Below, one piece after another: positions 53,384 to 60,978 of a stretch of DNA of 64,000 bases. Under the pieces are notes generated by a model. The model did not search any database. It had not been told where the DNA came from and saw only the letters and a list, made by a program, of their open reading frames with translations. The stretch covers positions 62,001 to 126,000 of the forward strand of contig JAPTYK010000005.1 in the NCBI GenBank assembly GCA_026913215.1. The letters are read 5' to 3'. Source of the stretch: Streptomyces diastatochromogenes. GTDB lineage: Bacteria > Actinomycetota > Actinomycetes > Streptomycetales > Streptomycetaceae. A program made the translations under genes and the position numbers. Each line of letters begins with the position of its first letter. The stretch's first letter is position 1.

Positions 53384-53731
53384 ATGCCCGAGATGACCAA
53401 CACCCTCCGCAGGACCCTGATCAGCGTCGCCTTTGCCCGCCGGGACACCCTGGAGAACTTCGGACCGGCGGACGCCCTGGACGGCGAGGACCGCGTCTGG
53501 CGCAGGGAGTCCCTGGCGGCCACCTTCAAGGACTACCGCGACACCCGGATCATGGGGGTCGGCACCGACTGGCGCGAGGCGCTGCAGGACGCGGCCGACG
53601 CCGGACGGATCGACCTCGCCGAGCACGACGGCGACCTCCAGGTGGCGCGCGACAACATCCTGCACGGCGCGATCTGGGAGTTCGTGACCACGGAGAACGG
53701 GGTGGCAATCCTGGACACCTGCGCCGCCTAG
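53384..53731 (+). CDS. moron protein of unknown function, 115 aa
   Basis: MPEMTNTLRRTLISVAFARR, DTLENFGPADALDGEDRVWR, a helix DWREALQDAADAGRIDLAEH, ending GVAILDTCAA. Not recognised. Start after GAAGGAGA. Own promoter and one of the longest terminators in the window. Confidence 0.65.
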   Translation: MPEMTNTLRRTLISVAFARRDTLENFGPADALDGEDRVWRRESLAATFKDYRDTRIMGVGTDWREALQDAADAGRIDLAEHDGDLQVARDNILHGAIWEFVTTENGVAILDTCAA

Positions 53732-53737
53732 CCACCC

Positions 53738-53783
53738 GCACGCCCGGGCCGCCCGGCCAGACCGCCGGGCGGCCCGGGCGTGC
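53738..53783 (+). terminator. 20-bp-stem terminator
   Basis: A perfect inverted repeat with 20-bp arms (outer part GCACGCCCGGG) around six bases, after the gene ending at 53731. Confidence 0.8.
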
Positions 53784-53823
53784 GGTGCACCCGCCGCACA
53801 CACGCAGAAAGATCGTTAACCCC

Positions 53824-53853
53824 TTCCTACCTTACAACGCACTGTTGTATAGT
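53824..53853 (+). promoter_or_regulatory. regulon promoter/operator 9
   Basis: TTCCTA, 18 bp, TATAGT with ACAACG-CAC-TGTTGT in the spacer. Drives the gene at 53910. Confidence 0.85.
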
Positions 53854-53909
53854 TGATCTCGAAGGGGGCGCACCAAGGCCCCGCACCCGAACGGCAGAGG
53901 GAGTGCAGC

Positions 53910-54128
53910 ATGGCTGAGATGGAGATGACGGTCGGCGAGCTGATCGAGCAGCTCGAGCAGATGGACCCGGAGGCCACGGTTCGCCTGGCCACCCAGCCCC
54001 AGTACCCCTTCGAGTACTCGATCGGCCGGGTCGCCGAGGCGGAGGACGGCATCTGCTGGATCGGCGAGGGCGAGCAGCTCGGGTACCTCGGCGAGGAAGC
54101 GCGCGACGCCCTGGAGTGGCACCGCTAG
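53910..54128 (+). CDS. conserved small protein, 72 aa
   Basis: MAEMEMTVGELIEQLEQMDP, ATVRLATQPQYPFEYSIGRV, then WIGEGEQLGYLGEEARDALE. This resembles a small family frequent in actinobacteria and their phages (first half of the type MTVGEL..L..DP...VRLA.QP.YPFEY), of unknown function. Start after GAGGGAG. Confidence 0.7.
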   Translation: MAEMEMTVGELIEQLEQMDPEATVRLATQPQYPFEYSIGRVAEAEDGICWIGEGEQLGYLGEEARDALEWHR

Positions 54129-54144
54129 ACGACACCCGCTGGCA

Positions 54145-54166
54145 GGGCCCGCCCCAGGGCGGGCCC
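54145..54166 (+). terminator. hairpin terminator
   Basis: GGGCCCGCCC and GGGCGGGCCC form a perfect 10-bp stem around two bases, followed by CTT, between the genes at 53910 and 54230. Confidence 0.7.
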
Positions 54167-54229
54167 CTTGCCCAGCCACCAGGGGCCGCCGCCGCGCGGT
54201 GAGCCCCACACCACGGAAGGAGCGAAGCA

Positions 54230-54456
54230 TGACCCCCACCACGGGCAACTCCGGGACCTGGACGATCTCCTGGACCAGCCACAACCTGATGGGGCGGGTG
54301 TTCCAGCACCAGGTGACCACCGACAGCCAGGACACCGCCCACGTCATGTACAACCTGCTGCACAACGCGCGGAAGGCGCGCGTGGCGGTGCGGGACCCCT
54401 CCGGGCAGCCGTGGGATCCGAGCATGCGCCCCCCGGCGCCCGACTTCGACCGCTGA
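54230..54456 (+). CDS. hypothetical protein, 75 aa
   Basis: MTPTTGNSGTWTISWTSHNL, then QHQVTTDSQDTAHVMYNLLH, a helix with basic NARKARVAVRDPSGQ. Not recognised. It has no regulon promoter; it may be expressed by read-through or an internal promoter. Start after GGAAGGAGCG. Confidence 0.6.
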
Positions 54457-54492
54457 AGCGGCCGGTCCCTTCCCAGGGGCCGGCCGCTTCAG
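54453..54492. terminator. bidirectional terminator between moron cluster and terL
   Basis: CTGAAGCGGCCGG and CCGGCCGCTTCAG form a perfect 13-bp stem at the convergent boundary. Confidence 0.8.
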
Positions 54493-54498
54493 CATCCG

Positions 54499-56058
54499 TC
54501 AGCGGCGCCCGTTGAGGCGGCCGTCGCGGTAGTTGCCCGTGCCGCTGTCCACCGCACCCGGGTTGGCGAGTTCGGTGAGCGCGTGCACGCAGGCGTCCAT
54601 GCGGTCCGGCGAGTCCAGGCCGGGCATCCAGGTGACCATCTGGACCTCGAGGCCCGGCCACTCCCCCACGTGCCGCACCCGGGCCTGCTCGTAGAGCTGC
54701 GCGATGGGCTCCGCCCTCAACCTTTTGCCCTGCTTGGCCGTGACGGGGATGATCCGCGGGCGCAGCGCCCCGGCCGCCTCGGAGCCGCCGTTGCGCACCA
54801 GCTCCTCCCAGCCCTGGACGAGGACCTGGCGGGTCATGTCACCGCCGAAGTTGCTCTCGACGACCAGGGCGTCGGCCGAAACCTCCAGGGCCAGTTCGCA
54901 CGCGGCGCGGCCCCAGTCGGCGGCGCCCATCTTCCCCGATCGGTCGGCCAGCACGTACAGGGTCCCGGCAGCGTCGCGGCCGGCGGCCACGATGCCGACC
55001 TCGTCGCTGTCCTCGCCGCCGCCAGCCGGGTCGACGGCGACGACGATGCGGGTGAGGTTGATGCCGCGCAGCTGCTCGGTGGTGATCCGGTGCGAGCGGA
55101 TCCAGTCCCACTTCCAGATGCCACCCTCAAGCGGCCTGGGCTGCTGCTGGTACAGGGCCCACCAGCCGCGTTCACCGACCTCTTCGCGGAAGTTGTTCAG
55201 GTGCTCGAGGCCGAAGCGCTCGGGCCACAGAGGTTCGCCGAGGCTCCGGCCCAGGACATCGTCGGCGGAGTCCGCGACGGCGGGCAGGTTGATGACGGTC
55301 CACCGGGCCTGGTCGCGGGCGGCGTCCTGGGTGAGGATCCGGCCCGCGAGGTCGTTCTCCGACCAGCGGGTCTGGATGACGACGATCGACCCGTTCGGCT
55401 CCATTCGCGTGTTGAGGACCTGCTGCCACCAGTCCCACAGGTCGCCGAGCACCGTCGGGCTGGCTGCGGCCTTGGCGTCCTTGAGCGGGTCGTCGACGAT
55501 GGCGAGGTTGGCGCCCATGCCGGTCAGCGAGCCGCCGACGCCGGCCGTGACGAGGCCGCCAGGGCCGCCGGTCAGGTCGAACCGGCCAGCGGCCTTGGAG
55601 CCGTAGCGCAGGGAGATGCCGAGCTGGTCGCCGTGCTCGTTGATGGAGTCACGCAGCCACCGGCCGTGTCCCTCGGCGAGCACGGCCGAGTACGAGGCGA
55701 TCATCAGCCGGTGTGTCGGGTTGCGGCGCAGGTACCACAGCGGTGCCCATCGCGCCGCGCGCTGCGATTTGCCGTGCCGGGGCGGCATGTTGAGCAGGAG
55801 GCGGACCCGTTCACCGCGGGCGATCCGCATGAAGGCGTGGTCGATGAGGTTGAGGTGGCGGGCCTGGAGTTCGCGGCCCTCAGTCAGCAGGGCGGCCAAC
55901 GAGCCCGGCGAGCGGTCCATCGCCATCTGCCGCTCGACGTACGCGAGACGGATGCGCAGGTCCGGCGAGGCGGTGCGGGCGATGAGGAGACGCTGGTCTC
56001 GGGGAAGGGTCCGGTAGCGCGCGAGGAGGCGTTCCTCCTGGTCAGGCGCCTTCATCAT
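54499..56058 (-). CDS. terL: terminase large subunit, 519 aa
   Basis: DNA-packaging motor. ATPase: Walker A LNMPPRHGKSQRAARW (near residue 95), Walker B ANLAIVDDPLKDA, coupling region VVIQTRWSENDLAGRI. Nuclease: first Asp in IVVAVDPAGGGEDSDEV, then ADALVVESNFGGDMTRQVLV and MDACVHALTELAN at the end. The length suits a siphovirus TerL. It is preceded by a TerS-like gene in the same operon. Confidence 0.9.
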   Translation of the reverse strand: MMKAPDQEERLLARYRTLPRDQRLLIARTASPDLRIRLAYVERQMAMDRSPGSLAALLTEGRELQARHLNLIDHAFMRIARGERVRLLLNMPPRHGKSQRAARWAPLWYLRRNPTHRLMIASYSAVLAEGHGRWLRDSINEHGDQLGISLRYGSKAAGRFDLTGGPGGLVTAGVGGSLTGMGANLAIVDDPLKDAKAAASPTVLGDLWDWWQQVLNTRMEPNGSIVVIQTRWSENDLAGRILTQDAARDQARWTVINLPAVADSADDVLGRSLGEPLWPERFGLEHLNNFREEVGERGWWALYQQQPRPLEGGIWKWDWIRSHRITTEQLRGINLTRIVVAVDPAGGGEDSDEVGIVAAGRDAAGTLYVLADRSGKMGAADWGRAACELALEVSADALVVESNFGGDMTRQVLVQGWEELVRNGGSEAAGALRPRIIPVTAKQGKRLRAEPIAQLYEQARVRHVGEWPGLEVQMVTWMPGLDSPDRMDACVHALTELANPGAVDSGTGNYRDGRLNGRR

Positions 56059-56098
56059 CAGGGGCTCCGTGCACCCCCGCGCACCCCTCCATGATCTC

Positions 56099-56500
56099 TC
56101 AGATCGGAGGGTCCTCGATCAGCGCGAGCAGCTCGTCCAGTTCGGCGTCGGTGACGGCGGCCGGGTCGGGAGCCGGGCCGACGGCCTCCAGGCGCGCCGG
56201 CGCGTCCACGCCCAGGCGGCGGGCCCGGCTGTCGTGGATGGCGAGCGCGGTGGTGATGGCGTCGAGGTCGCCGTCGGCGGCCTGGTCCCAGATGGCGTGC
56301 TGGAGTTCGTCCAGGGCGAGCCGGTCGGCCGTCTGGCGCGCGGCGTCCTCGAGCGGCTCGGTGTCGGCGAGGGCCTGGGCGAAGGCGGCGGCGGCCTCGG
56401 CGGCGTCGGCGTAGTCCAGCTCGCGGGCGAGGGTGGTGAAGTCGTCGCCGGTGAGACGGCGGCGGAGCAGTTCGGCGCGCCGCTGGTCGAGGTGCGGCAT
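56099..56500 (-). CDS. TerS-like protein A, 133 aa
   Basis: MPHLDQRRAELLRRRLTGDD, TTLARELDYADAAEAAAAFA, LALDELQHAIWDQAADGDLD, AITTALAIHDSRARRLGVDA, ending ELDELLALIEDPPI. It has the helix-turn-helix plus ARRLGVD segment of actinophage small terminases, next to terL. It parallels the protein at 59042-59505. Start at ATG 56500 after GGAGGACACC. Confidence 0.7.
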   Translation of the reverse strand: MPHLDQRRAELLRRRLTGDDFTTLARELDYADAAEAAAAFAQALADTEPLEDAARQTADRLALDELQHAIWDQAADGDLDAITTALAIHDSRARRLGVDAPARLEAVGPAPDPAAVTDAELDELLALIEDPPI

Positions 56501-56575
56501 GGTGTCCTCCATGAGACACACCGCCCGGAGGCGGTGTGGTGCCCCGGTCGGCGGGGCGGGTCGCTCGGCGCGCCG

Positions 56576-56863
56576 TTACTGGGGCTGCTGGATCAGCCGC
56601 TCGTCGGCCTCTGCCCTGTACCCGGCGGCGAGGAGGGTGTTCTCCGCGCGTCGGCAGGTGCGGGCGATCTCGGCCGGGTCCATGGTGTCGGGCAGCTCGT
56701 GCCAGGTGTAGATCGCGAAGCCCTTCCGGGTGAAGCCAAGGCTGTCGAGGAGGGCGAGCAGGGCCTCGGGGGCGCCGCTGCGCGACTCGGCCACCACGGT
56801 GGTGCTCAGGGGGCGTCGGTGGATCAGGACGTCGAGGTCGTTGTCATCGGCCTGGTTACTCAT
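56576..56863 (-). CDS. hypothetical protein, paralog of the next gene, 95 aa
   Basis: MSNQADDNDLDVLIHRRPLS, ESRSGAPEALLALLDSLGFT, IYTWHELPDTMDPAEIARTC, RRAENTLLAAGYRAEADERL. The DVLIHRRPLS..ESRSGA..LL..L..LG pattern repeats in the gene at 56886, so the two are tandem paralogs. Not recognised. Confidence 0.65.
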   Translation of the reverse strand: MSNQADDNDLDVLIHRRPLSTTVVAESRSGAPEALLALLDSLGFTRKGFAIYTWHELPDTMDPAEIARTCRRAENTLLAAGYRAEADERLIQQPQ

Positions 56864-56885
56864 GGTGTCCTCGCTGGGTCGGGTA

Positions 56886-57149
56886 CTACGGCATCAGGTG
56901 GGGGTCGGTGCGGACGTCGTACTCGTCGGCGTCGAGTTCAGCGGCGGCGCGCGCCATTACCGCCTCCACGTCGTCGCCGGGGTGGGGCTGCCACACGTGC
57001 AGGTCGGTGGAGTGGCGGGGCAGACCGAGGGCCTCGAGCGTGGAGTGCAGGTCCTCGGCCGCCCCGGTGCGGGTCTCCGCGTGGACGGCGTCCGTTCCGA
57101 GCGGGCGGTGGATGACGACGTCGACGTGTTCCTGGTCGGCCAGACTCAT
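56886..57149 (-). CDS. hypothetical protein, paralog of the downstream gene, 87 aa
   Basis: MSLADQEHVDVVIHRPLGTD, ETRTGAAEDLHSTLEALGLP, HVWQPHPGDDVEAVMARAAA, DADEYDVRTDPHLMP. First gene after the regulon promoter at 57190-57214, which may therefore drive the terS-terL operon as well. ATG follows GAGAGGAACTAGCCCC. Confidence 0.65.
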   Translation of the reverse strand: MSLADQEHVDVVIHRPLGTDAVHAETRTGAAEDLHSTLEALGLPRHSTDLHVWQPHPGDDVEAVMARAAAELDADEYDVRTDPHLMP

Positions 57150-57189
57150 GGGGCTAGTTCCTCTCGTACGGGGTCGATCACCTGCCCAC

Positions 57190-57214
57190 ACCATACAATG
57201 GTTTGTTGTATAGA
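57190..57214 (-). promoter_or_regulatory. regulon promoter/operator 10
   Basis: On the minus strand ACAACA-AAC-CATTGT then TATGGT. It lies between the C5 methylase gene and the tandem paralogs. Less conserved, but both halves are recognisable. Confidence 0.65.
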
Positions 57215-57253
57215 GGGAGGCGGGTGGCCACCCTCTCCGTGCTGGTGGCGCAT

Positions 57254-58303
57254 CTACAGGACCTTCTCCCGCAGGGTCCGGGCGATCTCCCGCATCATCA
57301 GCGGGGGCACCGAGTTGCCCAGGCGCGACCACACCTTTTCGACGGGGCTGGTCCCCCAGTCGTAGGCGTCCGGGAAGGACTGCAGCCGGGCCAACTCCCT
57401 CACTCCCAGCAGCCGGTTCTCCTCGGGGTGCAGCAGGCCGTTGCGCGAGCTGCTGATCTCCTTGATGAGCGTGTAGGACGGCCGGTCCCAGCTCAGGCGC
57501 TGCAGGCTGAAGTACGCGTCTCGCCCGCCGAGCCGGTTCAGCGCGTCGCCGCCGTCCTCGCCGGGCCGGATCAGCGGGGCGACGTGCGCCGCCTTGCCCG
57601 AGGGGAGCTGGTAGGGCCCGGGGTCGGTCAGGCCGGCGAACGCCTCGCGGACCGTCAGCGGCCGGGCCAGGGGCCCGGGGTGCACAGGGTCGAGCCCCAG
57701 GTCGCGCCGTACGCCGACGAAGATCATGCGCAGCCGCTTCTGCGGCACCCGGAAGTACGACGCGTCCAGGAGCCGGGCGGTGACCCGGTAGCCGGGCCCG
57801 GCCTCCTTCAGGGAGGTGAGGATCTCGGCGAAGAGGCTGCGCATCTGGCCCTTCACCATGCCGGCCACGTTCTCCATGACGAAGCACTTCGGAGCCCAGG
57901 CGTTGATGCAGCGGATGTACTCGCGAAAGAGCTGGTTGCGCGGGTCGTCGACCTGGCGGCGCCCGGCGACGGAGAACCCTTGGCAGGGCGGGCTGCCGTC
58001 GAAGACGTCCAACTCCCCCGGCTGCAGGCCGAGTACGGCCGGGTCCAGGTCGGCGATGTCGCCGTGGTGCAGCGGGACGTGCGGGAAGTTCCTCTTGAAG
58101 CAGTCCGCGGCGTGGTCGTCCCACTCCACGGCGAGCAGCTCGCGGTACCCGGCCATGGAGTAGCCGAGGGAGCTGCCCCCGGCGCCCGCGAACGTCGACA
58201 CCACGGTCGGCGCGTTCGCGTCGCGCGGTGCGAGGTGCGCGGCCCAGGCGTCGGCCAGGAGCTGGCCGTAGTCGAGCCGGGTGCGGGCGACGGCCGGGCT
58301 CAC
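57254..58303 (-). CDS. C5-cytosine DNA methyltransferase, 349 aa
   Basis: Complete motif set: I VVSTFAGAGGSSLGYSMAGY, IV VFDGSPPCQGFSVAGR with catalytic Cys, VI CFVMENVAGMVKGQ, VIII SYFRVPQKRLRMIFVGV, X LGNSVPPLMMREIA. Length normal. GTG start overlaps the ParB-like stop (GTGA). Together with the ParB-methylase gene it likely protects phage DNA from restriction. Confidence 0.9.
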   Translation of the reverse strand: MSPAVARTRLDYGQLLADAWAAHLAPRDANAPTVVSTFAGAGGSSLGYSMAGYRELLAVEWDDHAADCFKRNFPHVPLHHGDIADLDPAVLGLQPGELDVFDGSPPCQGFSVAGRRQVDDPRNQLFREYIRCINAWAPKCFVMENVAGMVKGQMRSLFAEILTSLKEAGPGYRVTARLLDASYFRVPQKRLRMIFVGVRRDLGLDPVHPGPLARPLTVREAFAGLTDPGPYQLPSGKAAHVAPLIRPGEDGGDALNRLGGRDAYFSLQRLSWDRPSYTLIKEISSSRNGLLHPEENRLLGVRELARLQSFPDAYDWGTSPVEKVWSRLGNSVPPLMMREIARTLREKVL

Positions 58304-58842
58304 TTCGCGGCCTCCGCGTTGGTGAAGGTGTGCCCGCACTGGGGGCAGGTGTGGGTGGTGGGGTTGAGCGCGTCGGCGATCGACTCGTCGAAGGCGGGGA
58401 ATCCCTCGGGGAGGTCGACGGTGAGCAGGCGGGTGACCTCCTGCTGGCTCCAGCCGGTGCCGTCGAGGTCGCCGTCGAGGGCGGCGAGCATCGTCGCCAG
58501 GTCCTCCTCGTCGTAGTAGCCGAGCTCCGCCAGCTTGTTGTCGGCGAGGTTGATGCGCCGGGCTGTGTCGTCGTCGCAGGTGAGGACCTCGCAGCGGGCC
58601 GTGGCGCGGCCTTCGGCGCGCAGCGCATCGGAGGTGTGGTTGCCGGCGAGCACGATCAGGGCGTCGCCGGTGTCGCGTACGACCAGGGAGCGGTACTGGC
58701 CGTGACGGCGAATGGAGGCCCGGATGGCGTCGACGTCACCGCGCCGGGGGTTGCCCGGGTAGCGGGTCAGGTCGTCGAGCGGGATGTCGCGGGTGGAGAT
58801 GTAGGTGGTGCCGGGCAGGCCGGCGGTCCTCTCGTCGCTCAT
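58300..58842 (-). CDS. ParB-like protein, 180 aa
   Basis: ParB N-terminal domain: STRDIPLDDLTRYPGNPRRG, VDAIRASIRRHGQYRSLVV, VLAGNHTSDALRAEG, TARRINLADNKLAELGYYDE. The C-terminus ends with a CxxC...H zinc-like tail (CPQCGHTFTNAEAAK). Nearly the same N-terminal half occurs in the gene at 59520-60800, so this is a shortened paralog without the methylase. ATG overlaps the upstream stop. Confidence 0.8.
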   Translation of the reverse strand: MSDERTAGLPGTTYISTRDIPLDDLTRYPGNPRRGDVDAIRASIRRHGQYRSLVVRDTGDALIVLAGNHTSDALRAEGRATARCEVLTCDDDTARRINLADNKLAELGYYDEEDLATMLAALDGDLDGTGWSQQEVTRLLTVDLPEGFPAFDESIADALNPTTHTCPQCGHTFTNAEAAK

Positions 58843-59045
58843 ACGGGGCGTCCTTCGTTGTGGTCGGCGATGATGCGCCGGGCCCAGGTGTCGGGCTCGA
58901 GCCCCCACTGGCGGGCGTCCCATTCGGTGGCGCGGTCGCGGATGTCGAGCCAGATGTCCAGGAGCTGGTCGCGCCAGGCGGGGTCGCGGGCGCGGCGCAG
59001 CTGGGCGGCGAGGTGGGCGAACGCGGCGGGGTGCGCGGGCATCAC
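58839..59045 (-). CDS. hypothetical protein, 68 aa
   Basis: Starts GTG-ATG (MMPAHPAAFAHLAAQ), then a tryptophan-rich helical body (ARDPAWRDQLLDIWLDIRDR, DARQWGLEPDTWARRIIADH). Not recognised. GTGA overlaps couple it to both neighbours. Confidence 0.6.
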   Translation of the reverse strand: MMPAHPAAFAHLAAQLRRARDPAWRDQLLDIWLDIRDRATEWDARQWGLEPDTWARRIIADHNEGRPV

Positions 59046-59505
59046 GCCTCCCCGCCGTGTCGGTGTCCGGGGTGGTGCCGTCGGACAGGGTGATCAGGCG
59101 CTCCAGCTCGGCCAGGTCCACGGCCTCGACCTGGAGGGGGCCGCCGTCGGCGCCGGTGATCTCGGTGCGGGCGGGCCGGTCCAGGCCCAGCAGCCTGGCC
59201 CGGCGGTCGATCACTTTCAGGACGGTCTCGATTGCCTTGAGGTCGCCCTTGGCCGCCTTCGCCCAGGCGGCGGCCTGCATCCGGTCCAGGCGCTGGACTT
59301 CGAGCTCGCGCAGGGTCGCCGCGGCGACCGACTCGGCCTCCAGGTTGGCCTCGAGCGCGCGGTGGATGTCCTTGGACGCGGCGCCGCGGTCGGCGTAGTC
59401 GAGCCGCTCGGCGATGGTCTGGTAGTCCATGCCGGCGAGCCGCAGCGCGATGGCCTGGGCGCGGCGGTGGGCGGTGGCGGCCTGCTGGGCCTTGGACGCG
59501 GGCAC
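59042..59505 (-). CDS. TerS-like protein B, about 154 aa, one frame break
   Basis: MPASKAQQAATAHRRAQAIA, a helix-turn-helix GMDYQTIAERLDYADRGAAS, LDRMQAAAWAKAAKGDLKAI, VLKVIDRRARLLGLDRPART, VDLAELERLI. Strong actinophage small-terminase pattern. A base is missing near 59055 in a G run, which would place the stop as TGA overlapping the next GTG; otherwise the frame runs on. Second TerS-like gene besides 56099-56500. Confidence 0.7.
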
Positions 59506-59519
59506 GGGTCAGCCCCCTG

Positions 59520-60800
59520 TCAGTCGTCCTGGGACGGGATGGTGAAGTCGTGGGCCTCGCCGCTCGACTTGAGGACGGGCTGCTCGCCGGTGTGTTCCTG
59601 GTAGCGGCGGCAGATGACGTCGGCGTAGCGGGGGTCGAGTTCGACGACGCGGGCGGAGCGCCCGGTGGTGTGGGCGGCGATGAGGGTGGAGCCGGAGCCC
59701 CCGAACGGCTCGTACACCAGGGCGTCGGGTCCGCAGGAGTTGCGCAGCCCGGCGGTGATCAGCTCGACCGGCTTGCTTGTCGGGTGCTCGGCGTTGCGGG
59801 CCGGCTTGTCGACTTCGAAAACGGTCGTGGCCGCGTTGTCGCCGTACCAGCGGTCGCCGCCGCGGCCCAGGCGGCCGGACCCGGCCGGGGCGTCGGTGAA
59901 GCCGTACAGGATCGGCTCGTGCCGGTAGTGGTAGTCCGAGCGGCCCAGGACCATGGTGTTCTTCACCCAGATCAAGTTCTGGCGCACCAGCCACCCGGCC
60001 TCGGTCATCGCAGTCTCGAAGACGATGCGCGCGGTGTCGGCGTGCGCGACGTAGACCGGGGCGCCGGGCTTGAGCGCGACGGTGGCCACCGCGAAGGCGC
60101 CGGCGAGGAGTTCGGGCAGGTCGGCCGCGCCGTCGTTGGAGATGGTCAGGGCGTCCTTGGTCTTGCCGACGTAGTCGACGCCGTAGGGCGGGTCCGTCCA
60201 CATCGCGTCGCAGCGGTCGCCGTCGAGCATCTCCTCGACGGCCGCGACATCGGTGGAGTCGCCGACCAGGAGCCGGTGGCGGCCCAGGATCCACACGTCG
60301 CCGACCCGCGAGCGGGGTTCGGCCGGCATGTCGGGGATGTCGTCGGGCTCGGTGAGCGGCGGGTCGGGCTCGGCGTCGGTGCCGAGGATGTCGGCGACGT
60401 CGTCCGCGCTGTAGCCGGTGCCCTCGAGGTCGCCGTCGAGGTAGGACAGCAGGTCGGCCAGGGCCTCGTTGTCGTACGAGCCCAGCTCGGCGAGTCGGTT
60501 GTCGGCCAGGTTGATGCGGCGGGCCTGGTCGTCGTCGCACTCGATGACCTCGCACCGGGCGGTGTCGTAGCCCTCGGCGCGCAGCGCGTCGTGCGTGTGG
60601 TTGCCGGCCAGGATGACGTACCGGTCGCCGTCGACGGCGCGGACCACCAGGGAGCGGTACTGGCCGTGGCGGCGCAGCGAGCCACGGATGGCGTCGACGT
60701 CACCGCGCCGGGGGTTGCCGGGGAAGCGGTCGAGCTGGTCGAAGGGGATCTCGCGGGTTCCGAGGTAGGTCACCGCGGCGGTGGGCGTGGGGGTGCCCAT
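59520..60800 (-). CDS. ParB-like plus N6/N4 DNA methyltransferase fusion, 426 aa
   Basis: ParB domain (GTREIPFDQLDRFPGNPRRG, VILAGNHTHDALRAEGY, RRINLADNRLAELGSYDN) then a beta-class amino-methylase: WTDPPYGVDYVGKTKD (motif IV DPPY), and YEPFGGSGSTLIAAHTTGRS (motif I FxGxGxT). Start at ATG 60800 after GGAG; 60836 is an in-frame alternative. ParB-methylase fusions are common beside actinophage terminases and probably protect or mark DNA. Confidence 0.85.
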   Translation of the reverse strand: MGTPTPTAAVTYLGTREIPFDQLDRFPGNPRRGDVDAIRGSLRRHGQYRSLVVRAVDGDRYVILAGNHTHDALRAEGYDTARCEVIECDDDQARRINLADNRLAELGSYDNEALADLLSYLDGDLEGTGYSADDVADILGTDAEPDPPLTEPDDIPDMPAEPRSRVGDVWILGRHRLLVGDSTDVAAVEEMLDGDRCDAMWTDPPYGVDYVGKTKDALTISNDGAADLPELLAGAFAVATVALKPGAPVYVAHADTARIVFETAMTEAGWLVRQNLIWVKNTMVLGRSDYHYRHEPILYGFTDAPAGSGRLGRGGDRWYGDNAATTVFEVDKPARNAEHPTSKPVELITAGLRNSCGPDALVYEPFGGSGSTLIAAHTTGRSARVVELDPRYADVICRRYQEHTGEQPVLKSSGEAHDFTIPSQDD

Positions 60801-60912
60801 GGCAGCTCCGTCCACCCCCACAGTGCCGTGATCCATTTTCCCTGACCCCGGGGGTCCCCCGGGCGGGCGTCGCGGCAGGGCGTACGGGGGCGAAGAACCT
60901 TGCCCGCACGAC

Positions 60913-60942
60913 TTCCAACCTTACAACGTTCCATTGTATAGT
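60913..60942 (+). promoter_or_regulatory. regulon promoter/operator 11
   Basis: TTCCAA, 18 bp, TATAGT with ACAACG-TTC-CATTGT in the spacer. Drives the gene at 60979. Confidence 0.85.
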
Positions 60943-60978
60943 TAGGGCGTGAGGACGACCCGCACCCAGGAGGCAGAG

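Noticed and set aside
50803..60942. Regularly recurring palindromic elements as a possible CRISPR array
   Set aside because: The spacing is 10 bp to several kb with genes between, and each copy contains a promoter -10; these are promoter/operators.
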